Shown: positions 35,068 through 43,685, numbered from the stretch's first letter. The stretch: DNA of 64,000 bases from Lachnospiraceae bacterium M18-1 (GCA_000403295.2 KE159605.1:738168-802167); one strand, 5' to 3'. The notes: generated by a model from the letters alone, not told the origin. Numbers and translations: made by a program.

Positions 35068-37272
35068 CTAATAATGAATGATCACAGGCGTTCCGACCGG
35101 CAGCATATTATAGAGAGCCCCTGCCTGATCAAGCGGCATGTTGATACATCCGTGAGAACCTGCGCCGCTGGCATACAAAGAACCCCCGAACGCCGACTGC
35201 CAGGTGGCATCATGAAATCCAATCCCGCTCCAGGTCACCCGCATCCAGTAAGCAACCGGGGTCCGGTATTCCGGCTCCCCTGTTCTCGGATCAATCTCGC
35301 CTACCAGGGTAGAATTCAGCTCCTTTTCCAGAATACTGTACACACCGCTGGGTGTCTCTCTCGCCGGAGTCGGAACGCCAGTTACCACATCTGTCTCCAG
35401 GGCGACCGCACCGTCTACGATGAACCACATATGCTGTCCGGACAGATCCACCTCCGCATAGGTGCTGCCCCAGTCCTGCGGTCCCCTGGATGCCGCTCTC
35501 TGACCATCCACGTAAATCGGCTCCCTTGTCACCACTTCTCCATTCTTAATACTGTTGACCAATGCCGGAAATTCCGCTTCCTCGTCTACAGACCATCCAT
35601 AAGTACCTCCGGACACCTCTACCGTCTTACCCCAGGGAGAAGTGATCGTCCTGGTCTTCCCCACTGTATCGTACTGCTTGCCGAACTCTCTCAGCCATTC
35701 CCGGACGGCTCCTTCATTAAAGGTCACCTTCATCTCCGCATCCGCTGTCACCCATTCGGAGATCAGTGTCTTATCTACGACCACCGGCTGATCCATAGAA
35801 TATGTAATACTTGCCTTCAGATACTGGTTCATCTCATTGCAGGCAGCCCTCACATCCCCCGATTCCGATGTATACTTGGGAAGTGCATAACAGTTCTCCC
35901 CCACCATGTCCAGCTCTGGCTGAAATTCCGAAATATACTGATGGATCTTTTCACGGAGAAGCTCCTTGTTCACCTCTGTTCCTGTCACTTCCGGCTCTAC
36001 CACATACTCTGTACCGTCAAACTTGGGGTACGCGGACGTGGGCGGGATCTGCTCTGCCTTCACCGCCTGCAGTGTGCTGATCTTATCTTCCAGCGCTTCC
36101 CGGTCATAGGACACATCCACAGTAGCTTTCGAGGAATTTTTCACGAAAAATGCCTGAGGCCAGAGAAATGCGTTCTGCTTTTGCAGAACATTTTCAATGT
36201 CCTTGTTCTCATTATATCGAAGTGATATTTCCTCTCCGCTGATGCTGTCCGTCTTATTATCCTTTTCCAGGATCGTCAGGCTGTAGCCCTGCACCTGCTG
36301 TTCTATGTATTCCTTCACATCTGCCGCTGTCTTCAAGGAAAAATCATGGCCGTTGATTTCCGTATTCATATAAAAATGACTCATAAAATATACAGAAATA
36401 CCTATATAGGCAGCCGCAAATACTCCGACAAATACACCTGCCGCGATAAGCGGGATCGGTACTCCGGACTTCTTGGGTTTTCTTCCGGCCCCAGACGCTT
36501 TGGCCGGATTACCGGAGCTTCTTTTTGCCCCGGATTTTCCTGTTCCGTTTCTCTGCGCTCCGGATTTTCCCGCACTGTTTCTCTGAACGCCGGTTCTGCC
36601 TGTATTACCTTTTGAAGATCCGTTCTTTCCCGCAGCTCCCTTTTGCGGGCCGCTCTTCCCCGGATTATTTTTCTGCGCCTCCGTTTTTCCCGGACTCTTT
36701 TTTTGCGTTTCGTTCTTTCCTGTACTGTTCTTTTCCGCTCCGGTTTTTCCTGTACCATTGCTTTGTGCTTTGTTTTTTTCCTGGCTGTTCTTTTTATTTC
36801 CAGTATCCTTTTTTCCTGGATCATCTCTCTTTTTGTCTGAATTTTTTGCGCTTTCTTTCTTCATATCTACCTGCTCCCGAACCTCCGAATCCCATTCTTT
36901 GCTTTCTGGCGCTTGATATTGAACCTCTGCTGCCATCCTTTTTTGATCCGCACCCACCGGTTTTTTTTCCATCGATTTCTTTTGGCTGTCTGATGCAGAC
37001 ATGCGTTTTTTTACTGCAATACTTTCGGTAGCCGAATCTGCCGGACTTTTCTTTTCTGCTGCAGATTTATGGACTTTTTCCCCCGACACAGCAATGGATG
37101 CCTCACTTTTTTGATCTGGGTCTCCTGATCTGATCTTATTTTCTCTGACACTTTCATTTATATCTTCATCCTCATCCAGATAATCGTCTTCCTCATCCAG
37201 ATAATAGTCCTCAAAATTTATCTGTTCTCCTGAGTAAAAATCATCATTATGATCTTTCGCATTTTTGCTCAT
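35068..37272 (-). CDS. membrane-anchored L,D-transpeptidase (YkuD) with long basic repeat tail
   Basis: A 734-residue protein that makes 3-3 cross-links in peptidoglycan. The catalytic YkuD domain at the C-terminus has FHDATWQSAFGG and SHGCINMPLDQAGALYNML, with Cys at about 709. Before it are peptidoglycan-binding-type domains, and a single membrane helix at about 272-296. The first 270 residues are cytoplasmic, acidic at first (DEEDDYLDEDEDI), then very basic, with eight decapeptide repeats at 174-253. I prefer the ATG at 37272 because AGGGAG lies 9 nt upstream; an ATG at 37323 with a weak site would add 17 residues. Alone between tgt and a repeat-filled gap. Confidence 0.92.
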   Translation of the reverse strand: MSKNAKDHNDDFYSGEQINFEDYYLDEEDDYLDEDEDINESVRENKIRSGDPDQKSEASIAVSGEKVHKSAAEKKSPADSATESIAVKKRMSASDSQKKSMEKKPVGADQKRMAAEVQYQAPESKEWDSEVREQVDMKKESAKNSDKKRDDPGKKDTGNKKNSQEKNKAQSNGTGKTGAEKNSTGKNETQKKSPGKTEAQKNNPGKSGPQKGAAGKNGSSKGNTGRTGVQRNSAGKSGAQRNGTGKSGAKRSSGNPAKASGAGRKPKKSGVPIPLIAAGVFVGVFAAAYIGISVYFMSHFYMNTEINGHDFSLKTAADVKEYIEQQVQGYSLTILEKDNKTDSISGEEISLRYNENKDIENVLQKQNAFLWPQAFFVKNSSKATVDVSYDREALEDKISTLQAVKAEQIPPTSAYPKFDGTEYVVEPEVTGTEVNKELLREKIHQYISEFQPELDMVGENCYALPKYTSESGDVRAACNEMNQYLKASITYSMDQPVVVDKTLISEWVTADAEMKVTFNEGAVREWLREFGKQYDTVGKTRTITSPWGKTVEVSGGTYGWSVDEEAEFPALVNSIKNGEVVTREPIYVDGQRAASRGPQDWGSTYAEVDLSGQHMWFIVDGAVALETDVVTGVPTPARETPSGVYSILEKELNSTLVGEIDPRTGEPEYRTPVAYWMRVTWSGIGFHDATWQSAFGGSLYASGAGSHGCINMPLDQAGALYNMLPVGTPVIIHY
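36514..36753 (-). repeat. eight tandem 30-bp units coding for a G-K-x-x-x-Q/E-K decapeptide
   Basis: Inside the L,D-transpeptidase tail, consecutive ten-residue units read TGKTGAEKNS, TGKNETQKKS, PGKTEAQKNN, PGKSGPQKGA, AGKNGSSKGN, TGRTGVQRNS, AGKSGAQRNG, TGKSGAKRSS. Phase is kept exactly across 80 codons, while third and variable positions have drifted. Such a stretch is predicted disordered and highly positive. Confidence 0.85.
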
Positions 37273-37391
37273 CTGATACTTCTCCCTTAAAAATGATTCA
37301 TCCGCCAGATCCTTCTCATTCATCTGCTTCCATAAAAAATGAATAGATTTTTACAAAAATCAAAATATATAGTATTCAAATTTTATTATAT

Positions 37392-37537
37392 GTTACAGGC
37401 CACACCTTTACCAGGCGTGACCTGTAACTCAGGCCGCATTTTAAACTGCCTGCGGCAATTGGCGGCCTGAATACCAACTTTTATGTGCATCCTCCCTGCT
37501 GATCAGCATAGTGATCGGCGGGTGTGTGACCAGTAAC
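37392..37537. mobile_element. 146-bp MITE-like hairpin element, diverged full copy (C1), with 8-bp target duplication
   Basis: It begins GTTACAGGCCACAC and ends GTGTGTGACCAGTAAC. It is flanked by the exact direct repeat TATTATAT (37384-37391, 37538-37545). Hairpin 1 is again 37 nt but with stem GTTACAGG-C/T-CAC paired to GTGACCTGTAAC. Hairpin 2 uses TCAGGCCGC/GCGGCCTGA with an inner TGCC/GGCA stem. Hairpin 3 uses CCTGCTGATCA/TGATC-GGCGGG. The layout matches copies B and C2 although the stem sequences differ, with compensating changes on both sides. Confidence 0.82.
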
Positions 37538-37606
37538 TATTATATAACGAAAGATTTGGAATGTACAGCACAAATATTGTCAGTTCCTGTAAATTGTGGT
37601 ATTGTT

Positions 37607-37753
37607 GTTACAGTTCACTGCCTAACCGGCCGTGAACTGTAACGCATCCAGCCCATTGAAAAGTCGCCTTGCGGCGAGGGGCTGGATGCCTGCAACCGCT
37701 ATTTTACTGGGCGGATGCCTTGCAGCAGGGTGCAAGGCACCGTGAACAGTAAC
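37607..37753. mobile_element. 147-bp MITE-like hairpin element, full copy (C2), with 8-bp target duplication
   Basis: It begins GTTACAGTTCAC and ends GTGAACAGTAAC, flanked by GTATTGTT (37599-37606 and 37754-37761), an exact 8-bp direct repeat. Hairpin 1 has a perfect 12-bp stem closing on TGCCTAACCGGCC. Hairpin 2 (GCATCCAGCCC/GGGCTGGATGC) is almost identical to copy B. Hairpin 3 is CTTGCA/TGCAAG. It lies between the L,D-transpeptidase gene and aroC, which are divergent. Confidence 0.85.
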
Positions 37754-37761
37754 GTATTGTT

Positions 37762-37806
37762 GTTACTGTTCACACCCTTTGGGTGCTCCAGTAACAGTAT
37801 CCAGCT
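37762..37806. repeat. truncated hairpin element abutting copy C2 (C3)
   Basis: GTTACTGTTCACACCC-TTT-GGGTGCTCCAGTAAC is a 34-nt version of hairpin 1, then AGTATCCAGC, like the start of hairpin 2, after which similarity stops. It starts immediately after the right target repeat of C2, so the two elements sit in tandem with only GTATTGTT between them. Confidence 0.7.
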
Positions 37807-37866
37807 TGCACTGGGAGCGCTGCTTTTAGTCAGAACCAGCCGGCTATAAACTGCTGATATTTATCA

Positions 37867-37895
37867 TTGCGCCTGACGGTTTCTTTCTATATAAT
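37867..37895 (+). promoter_or_regulatory. promoter of aroC
   Basis: TTGCGC (37867-37872) and a perfect TATAAT (37890-37895) are spaced 17 bp, about 40 bp before the aroC ATG. It lies outside the upstream repeat cluster. Confidence 0.65.
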
Positions 37896-37934
37896 TGGGG
37901 TATTCTATCTATAAAAGTGAAAGGAGATTTCAAT

Positions 37935-39032
37935 ATGAGCGGTTCTACATTTGGACATAAATTTCGCATTACAACCTGGGGAGAATCCCACGGCGCCGCT
38001 ATCGGCGCTGTAATCGACGGCTGTCCTGCCGGACTCCCTCTCGAAGCATCCGATATCCAGGCTTTTCTGGACCGGAGGAAGCCGGGGCAGAGCAAGTTTA
38101 CGACCAAGCGGCAGGAAGGCGACCAGGTCGAAATCCTATCCGGTACATTTGAGGGACGGACAACAGGCACGCCGATCTCTCTGCTGGTACGCAATCAGGA
38201 CCAACGTTCCAGGGATTACGGCAATATTGCTTCCGTATACCGTCCGGGACACGCAGATTACACTTATACTCAGAAATATGGATTCCGGGATTACCGGGGT
38301 GGAGGGCGGTCCTCCGGAAGGGAAACGATCGGACGGGTTGCCGGCGGCGCGGTTGCTTCCCACATTTTAAGGGAATTGGGGATTGAACTGACAACCTATG
38401 CCAAAGCCATAGGACCGGTAACGGTTCCGGAAGAAGAATACCGTTTCGAAGAGATTTTTCAGAATAAGTTATATATGCCCAGCAATCAGCGGGCAGAAGA
38501 GGCTGCTGCCTGCCTGGAATCCATGATGAAAAATCTGGACTCCTGCGGCGGGGTGATCGAGTGCCGCGTTACCGGCCTTCCCGCCGGAATCGGTGAACCG
38601 GTTTTTGACAAACTGGATGCTTCTCTTGGAAGGGCGATTCTTTCCATCGGTGCGGTCAAGGCCATAGAAATCGGCGACGGGATTGATGCCGCACGCCTCA
38701 GCGGAAGCCAGAACAATGACGCGTTCTTTATGGAAGACGGCGCTGTAAGGAAAAAGACGAATCATGCCGGAGGGGTCCTGGGCGGAATGAGCGACGGCGA
38801 TACTCTGGTGCTGAGGGCATCCGTAAAGCCCACTCCTTCCATCGCGCAGCCTCAGCAGACGGTTACGGAAAGCGGTGATGATACGGAGCTTGTCATCCGC
38901 GGACGGCATGATCCAATCATCGTACCGCGGGCTGTAGTGGTGGTGGAATCCATGACTGCACTGACTCTGGCGGACTTGCTGCTGCAGAATATGGGCAGCC
39001 GGATGGAGCATCTGAAGAAAATATACCAATAG
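37935..39032 (+). CDS. aroC: chorismate synthase
   Basis: A 365-residue enzyme producing chorismate from EPSP, using reduced FMN. It begins MSGSTFGHKFRITTWGESHG, the first family signature. Others are DYRGGGRSSGRETIGRVAGG and the C-terminal KPTPSIAQPQQTV with RHDPIIVPRAVVVVESM. The ATG at 37935 follows AAAGGAGAT; the GTG at 37917 lies before that site and is rejected. Single gene with its own promoter and terminator, divergent from the L,D-transpeptidase gene. Confidence 0.97.
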   Translation: MSGSTFGHKFRITTWGESHGAAIGAVIDGCPAGLPLEASDIQAFLDRRKPGQSKFTTKRQEGDQVEILSGTFEGRTTGTPISLLVRNQDQRSRDYGNIASVYRPGHADYTYTQKYGFRDYRGGGRSSGRETIGRVAGGAVASHILRELGIELTTYAKAIGPVTVPEEEYRFEEIFQNKLYMPSNQRAEEAAACLESMMKNLDSCGGVIECRVTGLPAGIGEPVFDKLDASLGRAILSIGAVKAIEIGDGIDAARLSGSQNNDAFFMEDGAVRKKTNHAGGVLGGMSDGDTLVLRASVKPTPSIAQPQQTVTESGDDTELVIRGRHDPIIVPRAVVVVESMTALTLADLLLQNMGSRMEHLKKIYQ

Positions 39033-39046
39033 TCAGAGTCCCTTAG

Positions 39047-39084
39047 ATAAAAAACGGAGAACGCCTCTGCTCTCCGTTTTTTAT
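39047..39084. terminator. bidirectional terminator between aroC and potD
   Basis: A perfect 14-bp stem ATAAAAAACGGAGA/TCTCCGTTTTTTAT with a 10-nt loop. It has A-run and T-run arms, so it serves aroC on the plus strand and the pot operon on the minus strand. Confidence 0.92.
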
Positions 39085-39129
39085 CCTTTGTATTTCCAAA
39101 ATGTAAAGATCTGACCTTTTCACAGTTCC

Positions 39130-40191
39130 TTAATCTGCCTTCAATTCCTTCCAGAGCTCATTCATCAGATCATTGCTCTCCGGCTCTAACTGCCTGCTCA
39201 CCTCGCAGTTATCCGTTGCATCCTCGGCCGGCACCAGCGCCTCATCAGCCTGTTCTTCCTCCGACAGACTTTCCACGACCGCTTCATTGGGAGTGGAATA
39301 ATAGATGTACTCAAAGTTTTTCTTTGCAATGTCCTCCCTGCAGAGAAAATCCAGGAACTTCTGTGCCGCGTCCAGATCCTCGCAGTGCTTCGTCACGCAC
39401 CAGGCATCCAGCCATACGTTGGATCCTTCCTTCGGGATCACATAAGCCAGATTTTGATTGTACTGGTGTCCCAGATAAGCCTCTCCGGAATACACGACCG
39501 CCATCACTGCATTTCCTGCCACCACTTCATCCCGGGCCTCATCCACCAGATAAGCCTGCACATCCGGCTTCTGCTTCAGCAGCAGCTCCTGCGCTTCCCG
39601 GATTTCATTTTCATTGTTGGTGTTCAGGGAATAACCAAGATACTTCAATGCCGCCATATAGGTATCCCGCATACTGTTCTGCATGATCACCTCTCCGGCA
39701 TAATCCCCATTGAACAGCACCTCCCAGCTGTTCACCGGCTCCGATACCCTGGTCGTATCATAGAGAATGCCCAATGTCCCCCAGAAGTAGGGAATCGTGT
39801 ACACATTTTCCGGGTCAAATGCCTGGGCAAGCTCCCAGTATTTGTCTCCTATATTTCCGCTGTTTTCCATTGCGCTTCTGTCAATTTCCAGAAGCTCTCC
39901 TTCATCTATAAACTTCTGGAGCATATAATCCGTAGAGCAGAGCAGGTCGTACTCGATCGCTCCGGATTTGTACTTTGTATACATCTCTTCCGGAGTCAGA
40001 GATTCCTCATATTTAATCTCGATTCCGGTTTCTTCGGTAAACTGGTCCAGTACATCCGGATCCATATACTCACCATAGCTGAATACCGTAAGACTCCCCT
40101 TTCCCCCTTCTTTACTTCCGCAGCCTGCCGCACACAGGGCGGAACACGCCAGCAGACCTGCCAGCAGTACATTGATCACTCTCTTTTTCAT
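39130..40191 (-). CDS. potD: spermidine/putrescine ABC transporter substrate-binding lipoprotein
   Basis: A 353-residue lipoprotein (signal ending LCAAGCGSKEG; Cys24 is the lipid site). The mature part reads LTVFSYGEYMDPDVLDQFTE and YKSGAIEYDLLCSTDYMLQK, typical of PotD/PotF. Later IPYFWGTLGILYDTTRV and WLDAWCVTKHCEDLDAAQKF complete the fold. It captures polyamines outside the membrane and passes them to PotBC. It is the last gene of potABCD. Confidence 0.95.
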   Translation of the reverse strand: MKKRVINVLLAGLLACSALCAAGCGSKEGGKGSLTVFSYGEYMDPDVLDQFTEETGIEIKYEESLTPEEMYTKYKSGAIEYDLLCSTDYMLQKFIDEGELLEIDRSAMENSGNIGDKYWELAQAFDPENVYTIPYFWGTLGILYDTTRVSEPVNSWEVLFNGDYAGEVIMQNSMRDTYMAALKYLGYSLNTNNENEIREAQELLLKQKPDVQAYLVDEARDEVVAGNAVMAVVYSGEAYLGHQYNQNLAYVIPKEGSNVWLDAWCVTKHCEDLDAAQKFLDFLCREDIAKKNFEYIYYSTPNEAVVESLSEEEQADEALVPAEDATDNCEVSRQLEPESNDLMNELWKELKAD

Positions 40192-40260
40192 TTCTCATAT
40201 CCTTTCTGAAATTATGATTACCTCTGTATGATAAGTCCCGGGATTAACCGCCATTTATTT

Positions 40261-41067
40261 TCATGCCTCATAACCGGCCGTCTTCTGTATTTCTGCTTTT
40301 TTGGCCGGCCAGTAATTGGCTGCCAGCAGCACCACAAATACAAACACAAATATCATGGTGGACAGCGCATACATCTCCGGCTTGATTCCTTTCCGGATCT
40401 CTCCGTAGATCATGGTGGACAGCGTATTGACTCCTGCCCCTTTCGTAAAATATGTGATCACGAAGTCATCCATAGACATGGTAAATGCCATGAAGAATCC
40501 TGCCACGATCCCGCTGGCCAGCTGGGGAAGGATGACCTTGAAAAAGGCATACACCGCATTTGCCCCCAGATCCCGGGCCGCTTCATAGAGACTGACGTTC
40601 ATCTGGCGAATCTTCGGCATGACACTCAGGATCACATACGGGATATTAAAGGTGATATGCGCCAGCAGCACACTACCGAATCCAAGCGGAATAAAATGTA
40701 CGAACCAGAGCATCAGCGCGATCCCGGTCACAATGTCTGCATTCAGCAGCGGGATATTGGTGCAGATCATCATGATCTGATAATTCTTCTGCCTCATGGC
40801 ATGAATCCCCAGGGCGCCCAGCACCCCGATCACCGTCGCGATCAGCGCCGAGACTGTTGCCAGAACCAGTGTGGTCACAAGCGCCTCCATGATCTGTCCG
40901 TTGGAGAATAATTTTCCATACCACTGCAGTGTAAAACCGCCCCAGGTCACCCGGGACCGGGAATTATTGAATGACAGCGCGACCAGCACCAGAATCGGCG
41001 CATATAAAAACAAAATGATCAGGCCGATATAAAACCGGCTCAGAAACCCTTTCAGCTTTTCTACCAT
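40261..41067 (-). CDS. potC: spermidine/putrescine ABC transporter permease PotC
   Basis: A 268-residue membrane protein with six helices. It begins with the PotC-like FLSRFYIGLIILFLYAPILV and contains the ATPase contact loop LYEAARDLGANAVYAFFKVI followed by LPQLASG. The segment FTMSMDDFVITYFTKGAG is characteristic of PotC. Its start overlaps the potB stop by 7 nt, so the two permease genes are translationally coupled. Confidence 0.95.
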   Translation of the reverse strand: MVEKLKGFLSRFYIGLIILFLYAPILVLVALSFNNSRSRVTWGGFTLQWYGKLFSNGQIMEALVTTLVLATVSALIATVIGVLGALGIHAMRQKNYQIMMICTNIPLLNADIVTGIALMLWFVHFIPLGFGSVLLAHITFNIPYVILSVMPKIRQMNVSLYEAARDLGANAVYAFFKVILPQLASGIVAGFFMAFTMSMDDFVITYFTKGAGVNTLSTMIYGEIRKGIKPEMYALSTMIFVFVFVVLLAANYWPAKKAEIQKTAGYEA

Positions 41068-41897
41068 ATGGCCGACCCCTTTCCTTCCACGTCATTTTTT
41101 GTGGTAAATGCCATACTGATCAGTACAAAGATCATCAGGGAAACCGAAAGTCCGGATCCCAGGTTCCAGTTAGAGCTCTTGGTAAACTCCTGTTCTATGA
41201 TATTTCCGATCAGCTGCAGCTTTCCGCCGCCTAAGATATCCGAGATCACGAAGGATGTCATAGACGGAACAAATACCATCACGATCCCGCTGAGTAGCCC
41301 CGGTATGGACAGCGGAAATATGATCTTCCGGAATACGGTAAAGCCATTGGCCCCCAAATCCCTCGCCGCCTCAATGATGTCTTCGTCGATCTCCGCCACT
41401 GCGTTAAAAATGGGAAGCACCATGTAGGGAAGATAATCATACACCACCCCGATCATAATGGCCGTCCCCGTATTGGCAAGCGGCAGAGCGTCCATCCCCA
41501 GCCTGGTCAGCAGAAAATTCAGGATCCCGTTGTTGGACAGGATCATCTGCCATGCCAGAATCCGGAGAATGAAGTTCATCCACATCGGAAGGATCAGGAT
41601 AAACATAGTGAATCCCTGCCTTCCCATCCCCAGGTATCTCAGCGCCAGCACGAGGGGATAGGACAAAAGGATGCAGATCAGGGTACACCCAATGGCAATC
41701 TCCAGAGAAAAGACCATTGCCTTCAGATGAATCGGGTCAAAGATGGCAACGATATTTTCCAGGGAGACCCCGCCTTCACGGCTGGTCAATGCATATTTAA
41801 AAATCACACCCAGAGGGATCACGGTAAAGCCGATGACCCATATGATATAAGGTGAGGACAGCCATGTCCGCCTGTTTACGGATTTTGCACGATTCAT
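41061..41897 (-). CDS. potB: spermidine/putrescine ABC transporter permease PotB
   Basis: A 278-residue permease with six helices (WLSSPYIIWVIGFTVIPLGV at the start). The coupling loop EAARDLGANGFTVFRKIIFP followed by LSIPGL contacts PotA. The region VFVPSMTSFVISDILGGGK matches PotB. It lies 69 bp after potA and overlaps potC. Confidence 0.95.
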   Translation of the reverse strand: MNRAKSVNRRTWLSSPYIIWVIGFTVIPLGVIFKYALTSREGGVSLENIVAIFDPIHLKAMVFSLEIAIGCTLICILLSYPLVLALRYLGMGRQGFTMFILILPMWMNFILRILAWQMILSNNGILNFLLTRLGMDALPLANTGTAIMIGVVYDYLPYMVLPIFNAVAEIDEDIIEAARDLGANGFTVFRKIIFPLSIPGLLSGIVMVFVPSMTSFVISDILGGGKLQLIGNIIEQEFTKSSNWNLGSGLSVSLMIFVLISMAFTTKNDVEGKGSAIW

Positions 41898-41966
41898 AGT
41901 CTTATCATAACCTCCTGATTCCTCTTTTTGCGTTGCTATTCACTCCGGACCGTGCACGGCAGTATC

Positions 41967-43040
41967 TTATTCATCCTCCCGCACGGCTTCCGCATCCTCG
42001 GAATGTGGCTTATGCATGATCTGAATATTGTCCGGCAGGATCGTCATCCCTACCACTGACCCGATCTGGGCCGGATTAACGCTCTGAACGATCCAGTCAT
42101 ATTCCCCGGCACGCACCTTGATCTCGTAATATGCCCCTTTAAATATGATAGAAACGACCATCCCTTTGAGATACCCATCCTCTTCCTTTACGATCACCAG
42201 ATCTTCCGGACGGATGACCACATCCACCAGTTCATCCTTTGCAAAACCTGTATCCACGCAAGGAATCGGGACATTCTGAATCTGCACGAGACAGTCCTCT
42301 TTCATGATTCCGTCGATGATATTGCTGTCCCCGATAAAGTCCGCCACAAATGCATTCTGAGGTTCATCATAAATGCTTTTGGAGGTTCCCATCTGCTGGA
42401 TGATCCCCTTATTCATAACGACGATGCGGTCCGACATGGTCAGCGCTTCCTCCTGGTCATGAGTCACATAGACAAAGGTGATCCCCACCTCCTGCTTGAT
42501 CTTGATCAGTTCCCGCTGCATGCCATGCCGCAGCTTTAAATCAAGCGCCCCCAGAGGTTCATCCAAAAGCAGGATCTCCGGCTCATTTACGATGGCGCGG
42601 GCGATCGCCACACGCTGCTGCTGCCCTCCGCTCAGCGAATCCGGCATCCTGGTCTCATACCCATCCATATTGACCAGCTTCAGGGCATAGCGGATCTTAT
42701 CCTTGATATACTGCTGAGTTTTCTTCTTCAGTTTTAATCCAAACGCTATATTTTCCGCCACATCCATATGGGGAAACAGGGAATATTTCTGAAAAACCGT
42801 ATTTACATTCCGTTTATCCGGGGATAGTCCGGTGATATCCTTCCCCTCAAATAAAACACGCCCCTCATCCGGCTTCTCAAAACCGCCGATAATGCGCAGT
42901 GTCGTAGACTTTCCGCATCCGGAAGGCCCCAGAAGCGTAATAAATTCATTCCGTCCGATCTCCAGATCCAGGTGGTTCAAAATCTGTTTCCCGTCAAATG
43001 ATTTGCTGACGGAATCCAGCTGTAATATCACATCCTTCAT
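41967..43040 (-). CDS. potA: spermidine/putrescine ABC transporter ATP-binding protein
   Basis: A 357-residue ATPase. Walker A is LLGPSGCGKSTTLRIIGG, the signature is LSGGQQQRVAIARAIVNEP, and Walker B is ILLLDEPLGALD with the switch His in YVTHDQEEALTMSDRI. A C-terminal TOBE-type domain follows (VDVVIRPEDLVIV). The ATG at 43040 follows AGGAGGAAGTCA; 13 further upstream codons belong to the regulator's coding end. First transport gene after the cupin regulator. Confidence 0.96.
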   Translation of the reverse strand: MKDVILQLDSVSKSFDGKQILNHLDLEIGRNEFITLLGPSGCGKSTTLRIIGGFEKPDEGRVLFEGKDITGLSPDKRNVNTVFQKYSLFPHMDVAENIAFGLKLKKKTQQYIKDKIRYALKLVNMDGYETRMPDSLSGGQQQRVAIARAIVNEPEILLLDEPLGALDLKLRHGMQRELIKIKQEVGITFVYVTHDQEEALTMSDRIVVMNKGIIQQMGTSKSIYDEPQNAFVADFIGDSNIIDGIMKEDCLVQIQNVPIPCVDTGFAKDELVDVVIRPEDLVIVKEEDGYLKGMVVSIIFKGAYYEIKVRAGEYDWIVQSVNPAQIGSVVGMTILPDNIQIMHKPHSEDAEAVREDE

Positions 43041-43051
43041 TGACTTCCTCC

Positions 43052-43600
43052 TTAAAAGCTTGGGGGGCTGCTGATCCATAGAATGGACGAAACCTTTTTA
43101 CAAGCTGAACTTATCCTGTGTTTTCTGTTGGCCGGAAAGATAAAGGAATCGCCTTTCCGTACCGTATACTTTTCATCTCCGTAGTGTACCTGGATCTTGC
43201 CGTCCAGCACATAGCCAAATTCCTCCCCCTCATGGGGTTTGTCAACCGGCATGGACTGCCCCGGCTGGAGCCGTACCAGGATGGGTTCCAGGCTTCTGCT
43301 CTGGGCCGTCGCGATCAGCCAGGTGATGCTGTTGCCGTCTTCATCTTCCTTTTCAAAATAATCCTCTTTTGGAAATACGATCTGCAGGTCATCCTCATCA
43401 TGGAAAAAATCAGAAAGATTCGTCCCCAGGCATTCCACGATGTCCAGAAGAGTGGATACGGAAGGCGCCGTCAGCCCCCGCTCCAGCTGAGAGATAAACC
43501 CCTTCGTCAGCTCTGTCCTGTCCGCCAGCTCTTCCTGGGTCAGGCCGTTCTGGTTGCGCAGATTGCGGATTTTCATGCCGATCTTTTTTTCTATACTCAT
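43052..43600 (-). CDS. XRE-family regulator with cupin domain (PuuR-like), head of the pot operon
   Basis: A 182-residue protein. The N-terminal helix-turn-helix is IRNLRNQNGLTQEELADRTE followed by LTKGFISQLERG. The C-terminal cupin has VDKPHEGEEFGYVLDGKIQV and KGDSFIFPANRKHRISS. This two-part build is shared with PuuR and other polyamine- or metabolite-sensing repressors. It sits 12 bp before potA and is cotranscribed, so control of polyamine uptake is the natural inference. Confidence 0.93.
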   Translation of the reverse strand: MSIEKKIGMKIRNLRNQNGLTQEELADRTELTKGFISQLERGLTAPSVSTLLDIVECLGTNLSDFFHDEDDLQIVFPKEDYFEKEDEDGNSITWLIATAQSRSLEPILVRLQPGQSMPVDKPHEGEEFGYVLDGKIQVHYGDEKYTVRKGDSFIFPANRKHRISSACKKVSSILWISSPPSF

Positions 43601-43657
43601 AGTCTCTGACTTCCTTTTAATTTTTAGGATTACTAAACTTTTTATTTACCATAATCA

Positions 43658-43685
43658 ATTATACATATACTAAGTCAAAAGTCAA
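43658..43685 (-). promoter_or_regulatory. promoter of the regulator-potABCD operon
   Basis: On the minus strand TTGACT (43680-43685) and a perfect TATAAT (43658-43663) are 16 bp apart. A second TTGACT at 43673-43678 makes a 7-bp-phased direct repeat that could be an operator half-site. Confidence 0.6.

Noticed and set aside
34789..36225. 478-codon plus-strand frame opposite tgt and the L,D-transpeptidase
   Set aside because: Antisense to conserved catalytic domains; no ribosome site or family features.
37392..37806. CRISPR array
   Set aside because: The repeats are few, of unequal spacing, individually palindromic over about 147 bp and flanked by 8-bp duplications; no uniform repeat-spacer pattern and no cas genes.
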